Notes: a model not told the origin generated them from the letters alone. DNA of 64,000 bases from Corynebacterium maris DSM 45190 (GCF_000442645.1 NC_021915.1:620001-684000); one strand, 5' to 3'. Positions 24,210-32,912 are shown, counted from the first letter of the stretch. Numbers and translations: made by a program.

Positions 24210-24853
24210 ACGCACATGTCTTGAGCACCAACATCGCCGTCCCACGCCAGTGGCGGAACCGGACGACGGGGATCGACAAACGGCCCGCCGAGAAGCTGGC
24301 GGTCGCCGCGCCGGGCCCGGACTACGGTGATGGCTCCGGGGTGGCCGGCGACGTCATCGGCGACGACAAGCACCACGGCGGCGCGCAGAAGGCCGTCTAC
24401 GCCTTCGCCCGCGAGGAACTCGACTACTGGCAACAGCGGCTGGGGCGGACGCTGTCCGACGGCGCCTTCGGGGAGAATCTCACCACCCGTGGCGTCGACC
24501 TGGCGGAGCTGCTGATCAACCAGCGCGTGCGTTTGGGCACGACGCTGCTCGAGGTCTCGGTGCCGCGCTCGCCGTGTCGCACGTTCGCCGACTGGGTGGG
24601 GGAGCCGGGCTGGGTCAAGAAGTTCACCGCCCGCGGCGACTGCGGCGCGTACTTCCGGGTCGTCGAACCCGGGGAGATCCGTGCCGGCGACGAGCTGGAG
24701 CTTATCGACGCCCCGCCGCACGGCGTCACCATGGGCATGGCGTTCGCCGCCAAAATGGGCGATACCGCCCTCGCCCGCCGCATCATGGAGGCGGACATTC
24801 TGCCCGAGCTGTATCAACGACGCCTCGTCGCGAGGTTCGCGCCGGGAGAGTAA
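24206..24853 (+). CDS. MOSC domain protein (YiiM family)
   Basis: A 215-residue protein with a MOSC domain: DKHHGGAQKAVYAFAREELDYW, GAFGENLTTRGVD, and the conserved cysteine in SVPRSPCRTF. A C-terminal three-helix extension resembling YiiM follows. YiiM-type proteins reduce N-hydroxylated substrates using the molybdenum cofactor; that function is by family only. The start is GTG at 24206, overlapping the stop of the PH gene. Its stop and that of convergent trmL sit in one palindrome (GTAAACGGTTTAC, 24850-24862). Confidence 0.9.
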   Translation: MNAHVLSTNIAVPRQWRNRTTGIDKRPAEKLAVAAPGPDYGDGSGVAGDVIGDDKHHGGAQKAVYAFAREELDYWQQRLGRTLSDGAFGENLTTRGVDLAELLINQRVRLGTTLLEVSVPRSPCRTFADWVGEPGWVKKFTARGDCGAYFRVVEPGEIRAGDELELIDAPPHGVTMGMAFAAKMGDTALARRIMEADILPELYQRRLVARFAPGE

Positions 24854-24858
24854 ACGGT

Positions 24859-25326
24859 TTACCTGGCGCCGCCGAAACCCAGCTGTCGCCAGGCCTCGTA
24901 GGCGGCGACGGCCGCGGAATTCGACAGGTTCATCGACCGGCGGGCAGGCAACATCGGGATGCGCACCTCCGTGGTGATGCGCGGGTGCGCCAGGTGATTT
25001 TCCGGTAGGCCGGTGGGCTCGGTGCCGAACAACAAGGCGTCGCCCGGGCGGTAGTCGATCTCGGTGTGCCAGGTCGTCGAGCGGGTGGTGAAGGCGAAAA
25101 TCCGGCCCGGTAGAGCGTCGAAGCAGACGTCCAGGTCCGCATGGAGGCTCACCTCCGCCAGGTCGTGGTAGTCCAGCCCCGCGCGACGCACGTGTTTGTC
25201 GTCGAAGTTGAACCCCAACGGCTCCACCAGGTGGAGATGCGCGCCGACGCCCGCGCACATGCGGATGGCGTTGCCCGTGTTTGCGGGGATGACCGGGTTA
25301 TCGAAGACGACATGAAGTTCTGACAC
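24859..25326 (-). CDS. trmL: tRNA (cytidine/uridine-2'-O)-methyltransferase TrmL
   Basis: A 155-residue SPOUT methyltransferase that would 2'-O-methylate the wobble nucleotide 34 of tRNA-Leu. Motifs are LHVVFDNPVIPANTGNAIR (motif 1), DALLFGTEPTGLPE and the knot motif RIPMLPARRSMNLSNSAAVAAYEAWRQL (its core MNLSNSAAV binds S-adenosylmethionine). GTG 25326 is the chosen start: a TAGACT -10 box sits 7 bases upstream and the protein then begins at the family start. The longer frame to 25350 runs through the promoter. Confidence 0.92.
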   Translation of the reverse strand: MSELHVVFDNPVIPANTGNAIRMCAGVGAHLHLVEPLGFNFDDKHVRRAGLDYHDLAEVSLHADLDVCFDALPGRIFAFTTRSTTWHTEIDYRPGDALLFGTEPTGLPENHLAHPRITTEVRIPMLPARRSMNLSNSAAVAAYEAWRQLGFGGAR

Positions 25327-25333
25327 GGGGACA

Positions 25334-25343
25334 AGTCTAGGAT
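25334..25343. promoter_or_regulatory. Overlapping divergent -10 boxes of trmL and folD
   Basis: On the plus strand TAGGAT (25338-25343) lies 7 bases before the folD GTG at 25351. On the minus strand TAGACT (25339-25334) lies 7 bases before the trmL GTG at 25326. The two hexamers share bases around a CTAG core, so RNA polymerase cannot occupy both at once. Both transcripts would be leaderless. Confidence 0.6.
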
Positions 25344-25350
25344 GAGTCAT

Positions 25351-26190
25351 GTGACTGCGATGAAACTAGACGGACAGCTCTACCGAGACGAGATTTTCGC
25401 GGACCTGAAGGAGCGGGTCGCGAAACTGGACAAGAAGCCGGGACTGGCCACCGTGCTGGTCGGCGACGACCCGGGCTCCCAGTCGTACGTGAAGATGAAG
25501 CACCGCGACTGCGAGCAGCTGGGCATCACGTCGATCCGCAAGGATCTGCCCGCGGATGTCTCGCAGGAAGAACTGATCGCCGTGATCGAGGAACTCAACG
25601 AAGATCCGGACTGCACCGGCTACATCGTGCAGCTGCCGCTGCCGAAGCACCTCGACGAGAACGCCGTGCTGGCCGCCATCGACCCGGACAAGGACGCCGA
25701 TGGCCTGCACCCGGTGAACCTGGGCAAGCTGGTGCTCAACGAGCCGGCTCCGCTGCCGTGCACCCCGAACGGCGCGATCCACCTGCTGCGCCGCTTCGGC
25801 GTGGAACTCAACGGCGCGAAGGTCGTCGTCATCGGCCGCGGCGTGACCGTCGGTCGTCCCATCGGCTTGATCCTCACCCGCCGCAGCGAGAACGCCACCG
25901 TGACGCTGTGCCACACCGGCACCAAGGATCTGGCCGCTGAGACCCGCGTGGCCGACGTCATCGTCGCCGCCGCCGGCAAGCCGCACATGCTCACCGCCGA
26001 CATGGTCAAGCCGGGCGCCGCGGTCCTGGATGTGGGTGTCTCGCGCGTCGACGGCAAGCTCGCCGGCGACGTGCACCCGGACGTGTGGGACGTGGCCGGG
26101 CACGTTTCCCCGAATCCGGGCGGCGTCGGCCCGCTGACCCGTGCTTTCCTCGTGCACAATGTGGTGGAGCGTGCAGAAAAACAGCGGTGA
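25351..26190 (+). CDS. folD: Methylenetetrahydrofolate dehydrogenase/cyclohydrolase
   Basis: Bifunctional enzyme of one-carbon metabolism converting 5,10-methylene-THF to 10-formyl-THF with NADP. The 279 residues are full length. Landmarks are SYVKMKHRDCEQLGI (catalytic Lys region), GYIVQLPLPKHL, PCTPNGAIHLL, GRGVTVGRPIGLIL (Rossmann fold) and PNPGGVGPLTRAFL near the C-terminus. The start is GTG 25351, immediately after a leaderless-type -10 box; an in-frame ATG at 25342 overlaps the -10. The 3' end overlaps the DUF3017 gene. Confidence 0.96.
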   Translation: MTAMKLDGQLYRDEIFADLKERVAKLDKKPGLATVLVGDDPGSQSYVKMKHRDCEQLGITSIRKDLPADVSQEELIAVIEELNEDPDCTGYIVQLPLPKHLDENAVLAAIDPDKDADGLHPVNLGKLVLNEPAPLPCTPNGAIHLLRRFGVELNGAKVVVIGRGVTVGRPIGLILTRRSENATVTLCHTGTKDLAAETRVADVIVAAAGKPHMLTADMVKPGAAVLDVGVSRVDGKLAGDVHPDVWDVAGHVSPNPGGVGPLTRAFLVHNVVERAEKQR

Positions 26191-26506
26191 CCTGTCCCTG
26201 GACAACCCTCATGACCTGGATCTCCCGCCGTCCCCGCTGCCCCGGTGGGTGCAGTGGGCGGGAGTGCTGGTGTTTCTCGCCCTGGTCGTGCTCTCTGGGG
26301 GATGGGCGCTGACGGAGCACTGGCGTCGCGCGACGTTCGCCCTCGGGACGTCACTGCTCTGGCTCGCGCTGGTGCGCCAGACCTGCGACTCGCAGGTGCT
26401 CGGCGTGTTTTCGGTCCGCTCGCGGCGTTTCGACGTGATCTTCTGCCTGGCGACGGGCGGGGCGATGACCTGGCTGGCGGCGTCCGTGGACGCGCTCGGC
26501 AGCTAG
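26171..26506 (+). CDS. DUF3017 membrane protein
   Basis: A protein of about 111 residues with three hydrophobic helices (WVQWAGVLVFLALVVLSGGWAL, RRATFALGTSLLWLALV, FDVIFCLATGGAMTWLAA). This matches the DUF3017 family usually encoded directly after folD in corynebacteria and mycobacteria. The start lies inside the folD 3' end; GTG 26171 is chosen, ATG 26159 is possible. Its stop and the metX stop share a CTAG palindrome at 26503-26506. Function unknown. Confidence 0.8.
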   Translation: MQKNSGDLSLDNPHDLDLPPSPLPRWVQWAGVLVFLALVVLSGGWALTEHWRRATFALGTSLLWLALVRQTCDSQVLGVFSVRSRRFDVIFCLATGGAMTWLAASVDALGS

Positions 26507-27654
26507 ATGATCCATTCCCCCTCAGGGTCGTGGCCGAAGCCGTCGGTCGGTTCCGCGCCGTCGTTGGCCAGGGAGATGAAGCGCCGCAACAACCGGTCCA
26601 TCTGCCGGTCCTCGGTGAGGAAGGCGTCGTGGCCGACGGGGGAGACCAGCTTGTGCATGCCGAGCAGGTTGCCCAGGTTGCGCGACAGGTGCTCCTGCTG
26701 GTGGTACGGGTACAGGATGTCCGTGTCCACGCCGATGACCATCGTCGGCACCTTCGAGGAATACAACGCCTTGTTCAACCCGCCGCGGCAGCGGCCGATG
26801 TCGTGCCGGTTCAGCGCTTCAGTGAGCGCGACATATGCCCCGGCGTCGAAACGCTGCACCAGTTTAAGGCCCTGGTAATCCAGGTAGCTGTCGACGGCGA
26901 AGCGCTGGTCGGGGCGACGGTGCGTGCCCAGCGGGTCCTCGCCCTGCTGCGGGGTGGTGCCGAAACGTTCGTCAAGCTCCATCTCGCCGCGGTAGGTCAG
27001 GTGCGCGATGCGGCGGGCCGCCGCCAGTCCGGTGACCGGTCCCTCGCAGACGTCGTAGTAGTCGCCCCCGTGCCAGTCGGGGTCCCGGGTGATCGCGGAG
27101 ATCTGGGCGGACTGGATTCCGATCTGCCAGGCGCTGGCCCGCGCGGAGACCGCGATGACGCACGCGGCGTCCAGGGAACCCGGATACAACAACGTCCACT
27201 CCAGGGTGCGGGCGCCGCCCATGGAGCCGCCGATGACGGCGTGGACGTGCCCGACGCCCAGTTCCCGCAGAAAGCGGTGTTCGGCGTGCACCTGGTCGCG
27301 GATGGAGACGGCCGGGAAGCGCGACCCCCAGGCTTTGCCGTCGTCCGGGTGGGGGCTGGCCGGCCCGGTGGAGCCGTTGCATCCGCCGATGACGTTGGTG
27401 CAGATCACGCACCACCGTTCCGTGTCCAGGGCTTTGCCCGGGCCGATGAGGGCTCCCCACCAGTCGGCTGCGTCGGGGTCGCCGGTGAGCGCGTGTTCGA
27501 CGAGGATGATGTTGGTGGCGCCGTCAGCGGCGACCTGTAGCTCTCCCCACCGTCGGTAGGCGATGGTGACGTCGTCGATGACGCCGCCGGCCTCTGTGTG
27601 GAAGTCGCCGATGGGAACGCTGCCGAGTGCTCCCTCGGCGGATAAAATCGCCAC
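26503..27654 (-). CDS. metX: Homoserine O-acetyltransferase
   Basis: Acetyl-CoA + L-homoserine to O-acetylhomoserine, first step of methionine synthesis. It is a 383-residue alpha/beta-hydrolase. The nucleophile elbow GGSMGGART has S144; the catalytic Asp lies in GVDTDILYPYHQQ and the catalytic His in SPVGHDAFL. VIGGCNGSTGP and NRHDIGRCRGGL are further family marks. GTG 27654 is chosen because AGGAGG lies eight bases upstream; the frame to 27729 runs into the operator. A McbR-like site lies 47 bases upstream. It is downstream of metY on the same strand, with its own regulatory region. Confidence 0.95.
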   Translation of the reverse strand: MAILSAEGALGSVPIGDFHTEAGGVIDDVTIAYRRWGELQVAADGATNIILVEHALTGDPDAADWWGALIGPGKALDTERWCVICTNVIGGCNGSTGPASPHPDDGKAWGSRFPAVSIRDQVHAEHRFLRELGVGHVHAVIGGSMGGARTLEWTLLYPGSLDAACVIAVSARASAWQIGIQSAQISAITRDPDWHGGDYYDVCEGPVTGLAAARRIAHLTYRGEMELDERFGTTPQQGEDPLGTHRRPDQRFAVDSYLDYQGLKLVQRFDAGAYVALTEALNRHDIGRCRGGLNKALYSSKVPTMVIGVDTDILYPYHQQEHLSRNLGNLLGMHKLVSPVGHDAFLTEDRQMDRLLRRFISLANDGAEPTDGFGHDPEGEWII

Positions 27655-27700
27655 TGGTGTGTCCTCCTGGGGTGCGGTTGGATCAGGAGGCCAGTCTAAT

Positions 27701-27716
27701 TGGACAGCTCGGTCTA
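27701..27716 (-). promoter_or_regulatory. Candidate McbR operator upstream of metX
   Basis: TGGAC-AGCTCG-GTCTA matches the McbR consensus TAGAC-N6-GTCTA at 9 of 10 arm positions. It lies between the metX start and the metY stop. Confidence 0.65.
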
Positions 27717-27758
27717 ATGACAATTCCATTCACCGAGCGCCGTCGTTCCCGCATGATT

Positions 27759-29081
27759 TTAGATGGCGTCGAAACCGGCCTGCAGGTCGGCGATGATGTC
27801 CTCGACGTTTTCGATGCCCACCGACAGGCGCACCGTCGCCTGGGTGACGCCGGCGCGCTCGTGCCCGGCCTCGTCGGACTGCGAGTGCGTGGTGGTGGCC
27901 GGGTGGACGACCAGGGAACGCACGTCACCGATGTTGGCCACGTTGGAGTGCAGCTTCAAGGCGTCGATGAACTTCCAGGCGGTGGTCTTGTCCTTCGGGT
28001 CGCCCTGGACGTCGAAGGTCAGGACGGAGCCGGTGTGCTTCAGGCCGAGCTTTTCCTTCACGGCGTACCACGGGGAGGCCTCGAGGCCGGCGTAGTTGAC
28101 GGAGGCGACCTTGTCGTGGCCGGCGAGGAACTCGGCGACCTTCTGGGCGTTCTCGTTGTGGCGCTCCAGACGCAGGGACAGCGTGTCCAGTCCCTGCAGG
28201 GTGATCCAGGCGTGGAAGGGCGACAGGGCGGCGCCGGTGTCGCGCAGCCAGCCGGCGCGGGCCTTCAGCGCGAAGGCGGGGGCGCCCAGGTCGGCGTACT
28301 TCAGGCCGTGGTAGGCGGGGTCCGGGGTGACGAAGTAAGGGAAGACCGGCTCGCCGTCGCGCTCGACGGTCCAGTCGAACGTGCCGCCGTCGACGAGGAT
28401 GCCGCCGATGGCGGAGCCGTTGCCGGTGTAGAACTTGGTCAGGGAGTTGACGACGATGTCGGCGCCGAGCTCCAGCGGGCGGACCAGGGCGGCGGTGGCG
28501 ATGGTGTTGTCCACGATCAACGGCACCTGGTTGGCGTGGGCGACCTCGGCGATGGCCGGGACGTCCAACACGTCGGCCTGCGGGTTGCCGAAGGTTTCGC
28601 CGAAGAAGGCGCGGGTGTTGGGCTGGACGGCGGCCTGCCAGGAGGCCGGGTCGTCGGGGTCCTCCACGAAGCTGACGTCGATGCCCAGGCGCTTGAGGGT
28701 GATCTGGAAGAGGGTTTCCGTGCCGCCGTAGAGGCGCGGGGAGGTGACGATGTGGTCGCCGGCCGAGGCCAGGGTGGCGATGGCGGCGGTCTCGGCGGCC
28801 TGACCGGAGGCGAACGCCACGGCCGCGACGCCGCCCTCGAGGTTGGCGATGCGGTTTTCCAGCGCCTCGGTGGTGGGGTTGGTCAGGCGGGTGTAGATCG
28901 GACCTGCGTCCGACAGGTTAAAGCGGTTCTGGGCGTGCTCGGCGTCGTTGAAGACGTACGAGGTGGTCATGTGGATCGGCTGGTTGCGGGAGCCGGTGTC
29001 CGAGTCCACGGTCTGGCCAGCGTGGATGGAGCGGGTCTCGAAGGACCAGTCCGCGGCGTTGCTGTTGTCGTACTGAGGCAT
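27759..29081 (-). CDS. metY: O-acetylhomoserine sulfhydrylase
   Basis: O-acetylhomoserine + sulfide to homocysteine + acetate. It is a 440-residue PLP enzyme of the Cys/Met family, with the PLP lysine at K216 in NSLTKFYTGNG and substrate/cofactor residues in PIYTRLTNPTTEALE and ASGQAAETAA. The C-terminus RLSVGIENVEDIIADL is typical. ATG 29081 follows GAAAGGAA. With metX it gives the direct-sulfhydrylation route to methionine. A McbR-like operator lies about 105 bases upstream, and the icd terminator separates it from icd. Confidence 0.96.
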   Translation of the reverse strand: MPQYDNSNAADWSFETRSIHAGQTVDSDTGSRNQPIHMTTSYVFNDAEHAQNRFNLSDAGPIYTRLTNPTTEALENRIANLEGGVAAVAFASGQAAETAAIATLASAGDHIVTSPRLYGGTETLFQITLKRLGIDVSFVEDPDDPASWQAAVQPNTRAFFGETFGNPQADVLDVPAIAEVAHANQVPLIVDNTIATAALVRPLELGADIVVNSLTKFYTGNGSAIGGILVDGGTFDWTVERDGEPVFPYFVTPDPAYHGLKYADLGAPAFALKARAGWLRDTGAALSPFHAWITLQGLDTLSLRLERHNENAQKVAEFLAGHDKVASVNYAGLEASPWYAVKEKLGLKHTGSVLTFDVQGDPKDKTTAWKFIDALKLHSNVANIGDVRSLVVHPATTTHSQSDEAGHERAGVTQATVRLSVGIENVEDIIADLQAGFDAI

Positions 29082-29185
29082 GAAGGGGTTCCTTTCGTTT
29101 TCCTCCAGCGTAGAAGCCCCGTGTGAGCTGCGCCAAGGAAAAATGTTTTTGGTGGAGTAAGCCCTGCAAGACGGTTGAAAGTAAA

Positions 29186-29201
29186 TAGACCGAGCGGTTT
29201 G
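29186..29201 (-). promoter_or_regulatory. Candidate McbR operator upstream of metY
   Basis: TAGAC-CGAGCG-GTTTG has a perfect left half and 3 of 5 in the right half of the McbR consensus. It shares the TAGACCGAGC block with the metX site read on the minus strand. Confidence 0.5.
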
Positions 29202-29221
29202 GAATGAAGTCTGGAAAAGGG

Positions 29222-29247
29222 CAAGGCCCCGCCGAAGCGGGGCCTTG
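29222..29247 (-). terminator. Intrinsic terminator after icd
   Basis: An 11-bp stem CAAGGCCCCGC/GCGGGGCCTTG closes on a UUCG tetraloop on the minus strand and is followed by CCCTTTT. The plus strand also ends in TTTT, so it may work both ways. Confidence 0.88.
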
Positions 29248-29275
29248 TTTTGAGCGGCGGCAGCGAGTGCGCGGC

Positions 29276-31441
29276 CTACTTGATGGACGCGATGAGCTCG
29301 TTGAGCTTCTCGACCGGGCGCATGGCTGCGGAGGTCTTCTCGTCGTTCGGGTAGTAGTAGCCGCCCAGGTCCACGGCGGAGCCCTGGACGTCGAGCAGCG
29401 CCTGGTTGATCTCCTCGGCGTTCTCGGCGAAGTCAGCGGCGACCGACTTGAAGGCTTCGGCCAGCTCGGCGTTTTCGGTCTGCTCGGCCAGTGCCTCGGC
29501 CCAGTAGGCGGCCAGGAAGAAGTGCGAGCCGCGGTTGTCGATCTCGCCGACCTTGCGGGACGGGGACTTGCCCTCGTCGAGCAGCTTCTCAGTGGCGGTC
29601 TCCAGGGCGTCGGCCAGCACGCCGGCCTTGGCGTTGCCGTTGTTGTTGGCTTCGTGGCGGAAGGACTCGGCCAGGGCCAGGAACTCGCCCAGGGAGTCCC
29701 AGCGCAGGTGGTTTTCTTCCTCGACCTGCTGGACGTGCTTCGGGGCGGAGCCGCCGGCGCCCGTCTCGAAGAGGCCGCCGCCGGCCATCAGCGGGACGAC
29801 GGAGAGCATCTTGGCGGAGGTGCCCAGTTCCAGGATCGGGAACAGGTCGGTGTTGTAGTCACGCAGGACGTTGCCGGTCACGGAGATGGTGTCCTCGCCG
29901 GCGCGCATGCGCTCGACGGTGACCTTGGTGGCCTCGACCGGGGACATGATGGAGAGGTCCAGGCCCTCGGTGTCGTGGTCCTTGAGGTACTTCTCGACCA
30001 GCTCGATGAGGTTGGCGTCGTGGCCGCGCTCCGGGTCCAGCCAGAAGATGGTCTTCATGCCGGAGAGACGGGCGCGGTTGACGGCCAGCTTGACCCAGTC
30101 CTGGATCGGGGCGTCCTTGGTCTGGCAAGCGCGCCAGATGTCGCCGGCCTCGACGTCGTGCTCGATGAGCACGTCGCCGGCGGAGTTACGGACCTCGACC
30201 TTGCCGTCGGCGGCGATCTTGAAGGTCTTGTCGTGGGAGCCGTACTCCTCGGCCTTCTGGGCCATTAGGCCGACGTTCGGGACGGTGCCCATGGTGGTCG
30301 GGTCGAAGGCGCCGTTGGCCTTGCAGTCTTCGATGGTGGCCTGGAAGACGCCGGCGTAGGAGGAGTCCGGGATGACGGCCAGGGTGTCCTGGGTCTGGTC
30401 GTCCTTGTTCCACATCTTGCCGCCGGCACGGATCATGGCCGGCATAGAGGCGTCGATGATGACGTCGGACGGGACGTGCAGGTTGGTGATGCCCTTGTGG
30501 GAGTTGACCTGCGCCAGGGCCGGGCCCTCGGCCATGGCCTTGTCGAAGGCGGCCTTGATCTCGTCGCCGTTCGGCAGGTCCTTCAGGCCTTCGTAGATGG
30601 CGCCCAGGCCGTTTTCGCCGTTGAGGCCGGCGGCCTCGAGCTCGGAGCCGTACTGCTCGTAGACGTCGGCGAAGAAGGCGCGGACGATGTGGCCGAAGAT
30701 GATGGGGTCGGAGACCTTCATCATGGTGGCCTTCATGTGCGCGGAGAAGAGCACGCCTTCGTCCTTGGCGCGCTTGACCTGCTCGAGCAGGAACTCGTCC
30801 AGCGCCTTGGCGGACATGTAGGTGCCGTCGATGACCTCGCCGGCCTGGACCTTCAGGCCCTCCTTGAGCGCGTCCTCGGAGCCGTCGGACTTGACCAGGA
30901 CGATGGACAGGGAGTCCTCGGACGGGATGACGACGGACTTCTCGTTGTGGCGGAAGTCGCCGGAGTCCATGGTGGCGACGTCGGTCTTGGAGTCGGCGGA
31001 CCACTCGCCCATCGAGTGCGGGTTCTTCTTGGCGAAGTTCTTGACGGCCTTCGGTGCACGACGGTCGGAGTTGCCCTCACGCAGGACCGGGTTGACGGCG
31101 GAGCCCTGGGCGACGCCGTACTTGTCGGTGGCGTCCTCGTACTCCGGCAGGTCGTAGCCGGCGGCCTGCAGTTCCTTGATGGCGGCCTTCAGCTGCACGA
31201 CGGACGCGGAGATGTTCGGCAGCTTGATGATGTTGGCGTCCGGGGTCTTGGCGAGCTTGCCGAGCTCGGTCAGGGCGTCCTCGTGGTGGCCGAACTGAGC
31301 CAGGATGCGGGCGGCCAGCGAGATGTCGCGGGTTTCGACGTCGATGTCGGCGGTGGAGGCGAAAGCCTCGACGATCGGCTTGAACGAGTACGTCGCCAGC
31401 AGTGGTGCCTCGTCGGTGCGGGTCCAGATGATCTTGCTCAC
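29276..31441 (-). CDS. icd: NADP-dependent isocitrate dehydrogenase, monomeric type
   Basis: Isocitrate + NADP+ to 2-oxoglutarate + CO2 + NADPH in the TCA cycle. The 721 residues are those of the monomeric IDH found in corynebacteria, not the short dimeric form. Landmarks are MSKIIWTRTDEAPLLATYS at the N-terminus, GNSDRRAPKAVKNFAKKNPH, DASMPAMIRAGGKMW and FWLDPERGHDANLI, with the C-terminus at VEKLNELIASIK. The start is GTG with AGGAG just upstream. At the isocitrate branch point it competes with AceA, which is encoded in the same window. Confidence 0.97.
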   Translation of the reverse strand: MSKIIWTRTDEAPLLATYSFKPIVEAFASTADIDVETRDISLAARILAQFGHHEDALTELGKLAKTPDANIIKLPNISASVVQLKAAIKELQAAGYDLPEYEDATDKYGVAQGSAVNPVLREGNSDRRAPKAVKNFAKKNPHSMGEWSADSKTDVATMDSGDFRHNEKSVVIPSEDSLSIVLVKSDGSEDALKEGLKVQAGEVIDGTYMSAKALDEFLLEQVKRAKDEGVLFSAHMKATMMKVSDPIIFGHIVRAFFADVYEQYGSELEAAGLNGENGLGAIYEGLKDLPNGDEIKAAFDKAMAEGPALAQVNSHKGITNLHVPSDVIIDASMPAMIRAGGKMWNKDDQTQDTLAVIPDSSYAGVFQATIEDCKANGAFDPTTMGTVPNVGLMAQKAEEYGSHDKTFKIAADGKVEVRNSAGDVLIEHDVEAGDIWRACQTKDAPIQDWVKLAVNRARLSGMKTIFWLDPERGHDANLIELVEKYLKDHDTEGLDLSIMSPVEATKVTVERMRAGEDTISVTGNVLRDYNTDLFPILELGTSAKMLSVVPLMAGGGLFETGAGGSAPKHVQQVEEENHLRWDSLGEFLALAESFRHEANNNGNAKAGVLADALETATEKLLDEGKSPSRKVGEIDNRGSHFFLAAYWAEALAEQTENAELAEAFKSVAADFAENAEEINQALLDVQGSAVDLGGYYYPNDEKTSAAMRPVEKLNELIASIK

Positions 31442-31608
31442 AATGCTCCTGAATTGAGTCGGTAAAAATTTCTCCCACCCATTATACCCGTTATATCCGA
31501 TCCAGCAGAACGTGCGTACGGTTAGTTCCTATGTGGGGGAGGGCGCCCTCACTCTTTTGTGCCCACCTCTCAGAGTCGGGACGCCCGGCCGGCGCACCCG
31601 GCGGGGAG

Positions 31609-31614
31609 TAGGGT
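31609..31614 (+). promoter_or_regulatory. -10 box of the MFS gene, leaderless type
   Basis: TAGGGT lies exactly 7 bases before the GTG at 31622, the same arrangement as the DUF5319 promoter. Confidence 0.5.
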
Positions 31615-31621
31615 GCAGTGC

Positions 31622-32866
31622 GTGCTTGAACGACTCACCTCTGTCCGCCCCGCCCGCCCGCGCCGCCGGCCGGTGCCCCGGCAGACCGACATCTCCCCGC
31701 GCCGCCGCTGGATCGTCATGATCGCCCTGGCCGCCGGCGGCTTCGCCATCGGCACCACGGAATTCGTCTCCATGGGGCTGCTGCCGCTGATCGCCCAGGA
31801 CTTCGGCGTCACGGAAGACCGGGCGGGCCTGATCATCTCCGCCTACGCCCTTGGCGTGGTGGTGGGCGCACCCACCATCACCGCCCTGTCCGGACGCATG
31901 CCCCGGCGCCGCCTGCTGCTGCTGTTGATGGGCGCCTTCTTCCTTGGCCACCTGCTGGCGGTCTTCGCCGACAGTTACCCGACCCTGATCGTCGCCCGCA
32001 TCATCGCCGGCCTGCCGCATGGCGCGTACTTCTCCGTGGCCGGCCTGTCCGCGGCCTCGATGTCCCCGCCCGGCAAACGCGGCCAGGCCGTCGCCTTCAT
32101 CGGCATGGGCCTGTCGGTGGCCACGGTCGCCGGCGTCCCCGCGGCCCAGGCCCTGGGCCAGGCCTTCGGCTGGCCGGCGGCCTACCTGCTCGTCGCCGCG
32201 ATCGCGGTGGCCACGGTGGTGGCCCTCTGGTTCCTCATGCCGCACATGAGCGAGATGCCGCCGACGTCCGTGCGCACCGAGCTCGGCGCGCTGGGCCGCT
32301 CGCAGGTGTGGCTGACCCTGGCGTTGGGCGCCGTCGGCTTCGGCGGGATGTTCGCCGTCTACACCTACATCACCTGGACGATGACCGAGCGCGCCGGGCT
32401 CGACGTCTCCTGGATGTGGCTGGTGCTGCTGGCCTATGGCGTCGGCTCCGTCGGCGGGCAGTGGCTGGGCGGGGTCATCGCCGACCGCAACTTGGAGATC
32501 GGCATCCTGTTCTCCCTGGTGATGATCGGGGTGGTGTTGGTGGGTTTCTACTTCACCAGCACCAATGTGGTGATCGGCACGATCAACTTCGGGCTGATCG
32601 GGTTTTTCGGGTCCTCGCTCACCCCCACCCTGCAGGTCCGGCTGATGGACGTGGCCGGCGACGCGCAGACCTTGGCGGCGTCGCTGAACCATTCGGCGCT
32701 GAACCTGGCGAACGCGGGCGGCGCCGCCCTGGGCGGGGCGGTCATCGCGGCGGGCTTCGGCTACGCCGCGCCGGCGTTGGCGGGCGCGGGGCTGGCGGTG
32801 GCCGCGATCCTCGTCTGGTTTCCGACGGTGTATCTGCGGGCGCGTTCCGCCCGCACCCCGTCCTGA
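31622..32866 (+). CDS. MFS transporter, DHA1/AraJ-like exporter family
   Basis: A 414-residue major facilitator with twelve hydrophobic helices. The first helix carries GGFAIGTTEFVSMGLLPLIA, typical of AraJ/sugar-efflux-type and chloramphenicol-type DHA1 exporters. The loop 2-3 motif reads SGRMPRRRLLLLLM, with GLPHGAYFSVAGLSAASM further on. GTG 31622 is chosen from the -10 spacing; the longer frame to 31559 would cross the promoter. Substrate unknown (small molecule or drug efflux). It is divergent from icd. Confidence 0.9.
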   Translation: MLERLTSVRPARPRRRPVPRQTDISPRRRWIVMIALAAGGFAIGTTEFVSMGLLPLIAQDFGVTEDRAGLIISAYALGVVVGAPTITALSGRMPRRRLLLLLMGAFFLGHLLAVFADSYPTLIVARIIAGLPHGAYFSVAGLSAASMSPPGKRGQAVAFIGMGLSVATVAGVPAAQALGQAFGWPAAYLLVAAIAVATVVALWFLMPHMSEMPPTSVRTELGALGRSQVWLTLALGAVGFGGMFAVYTYITWTMTERAGLDVSWMWLVLLAYGVGSVGGQWLGGVIADRNLEIGILFSLVMIGVVLVGFYFTSTNVVIGTINFGLIGFFGSSLTPTLQVRLMDVAGDAQTLAASLNHSALNLANAGGAALGGAVIAAGFGYAAPALAGAGLAVAAILVWFPTVYLRARSARTPS

Positions 32867-32912
32867 TCCGGCGAGTATTTGTGGGCGGGCGTTCCGGCTA
32901 CCATAGACAGCC

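Noticed and set aside
24850..24862. Palindrome GTAAACGGTTTAC between MOSC and trmL
   Set aside because: Made of the two opposing stop codons and a few bases; too short and without a T-run to call a terminator.
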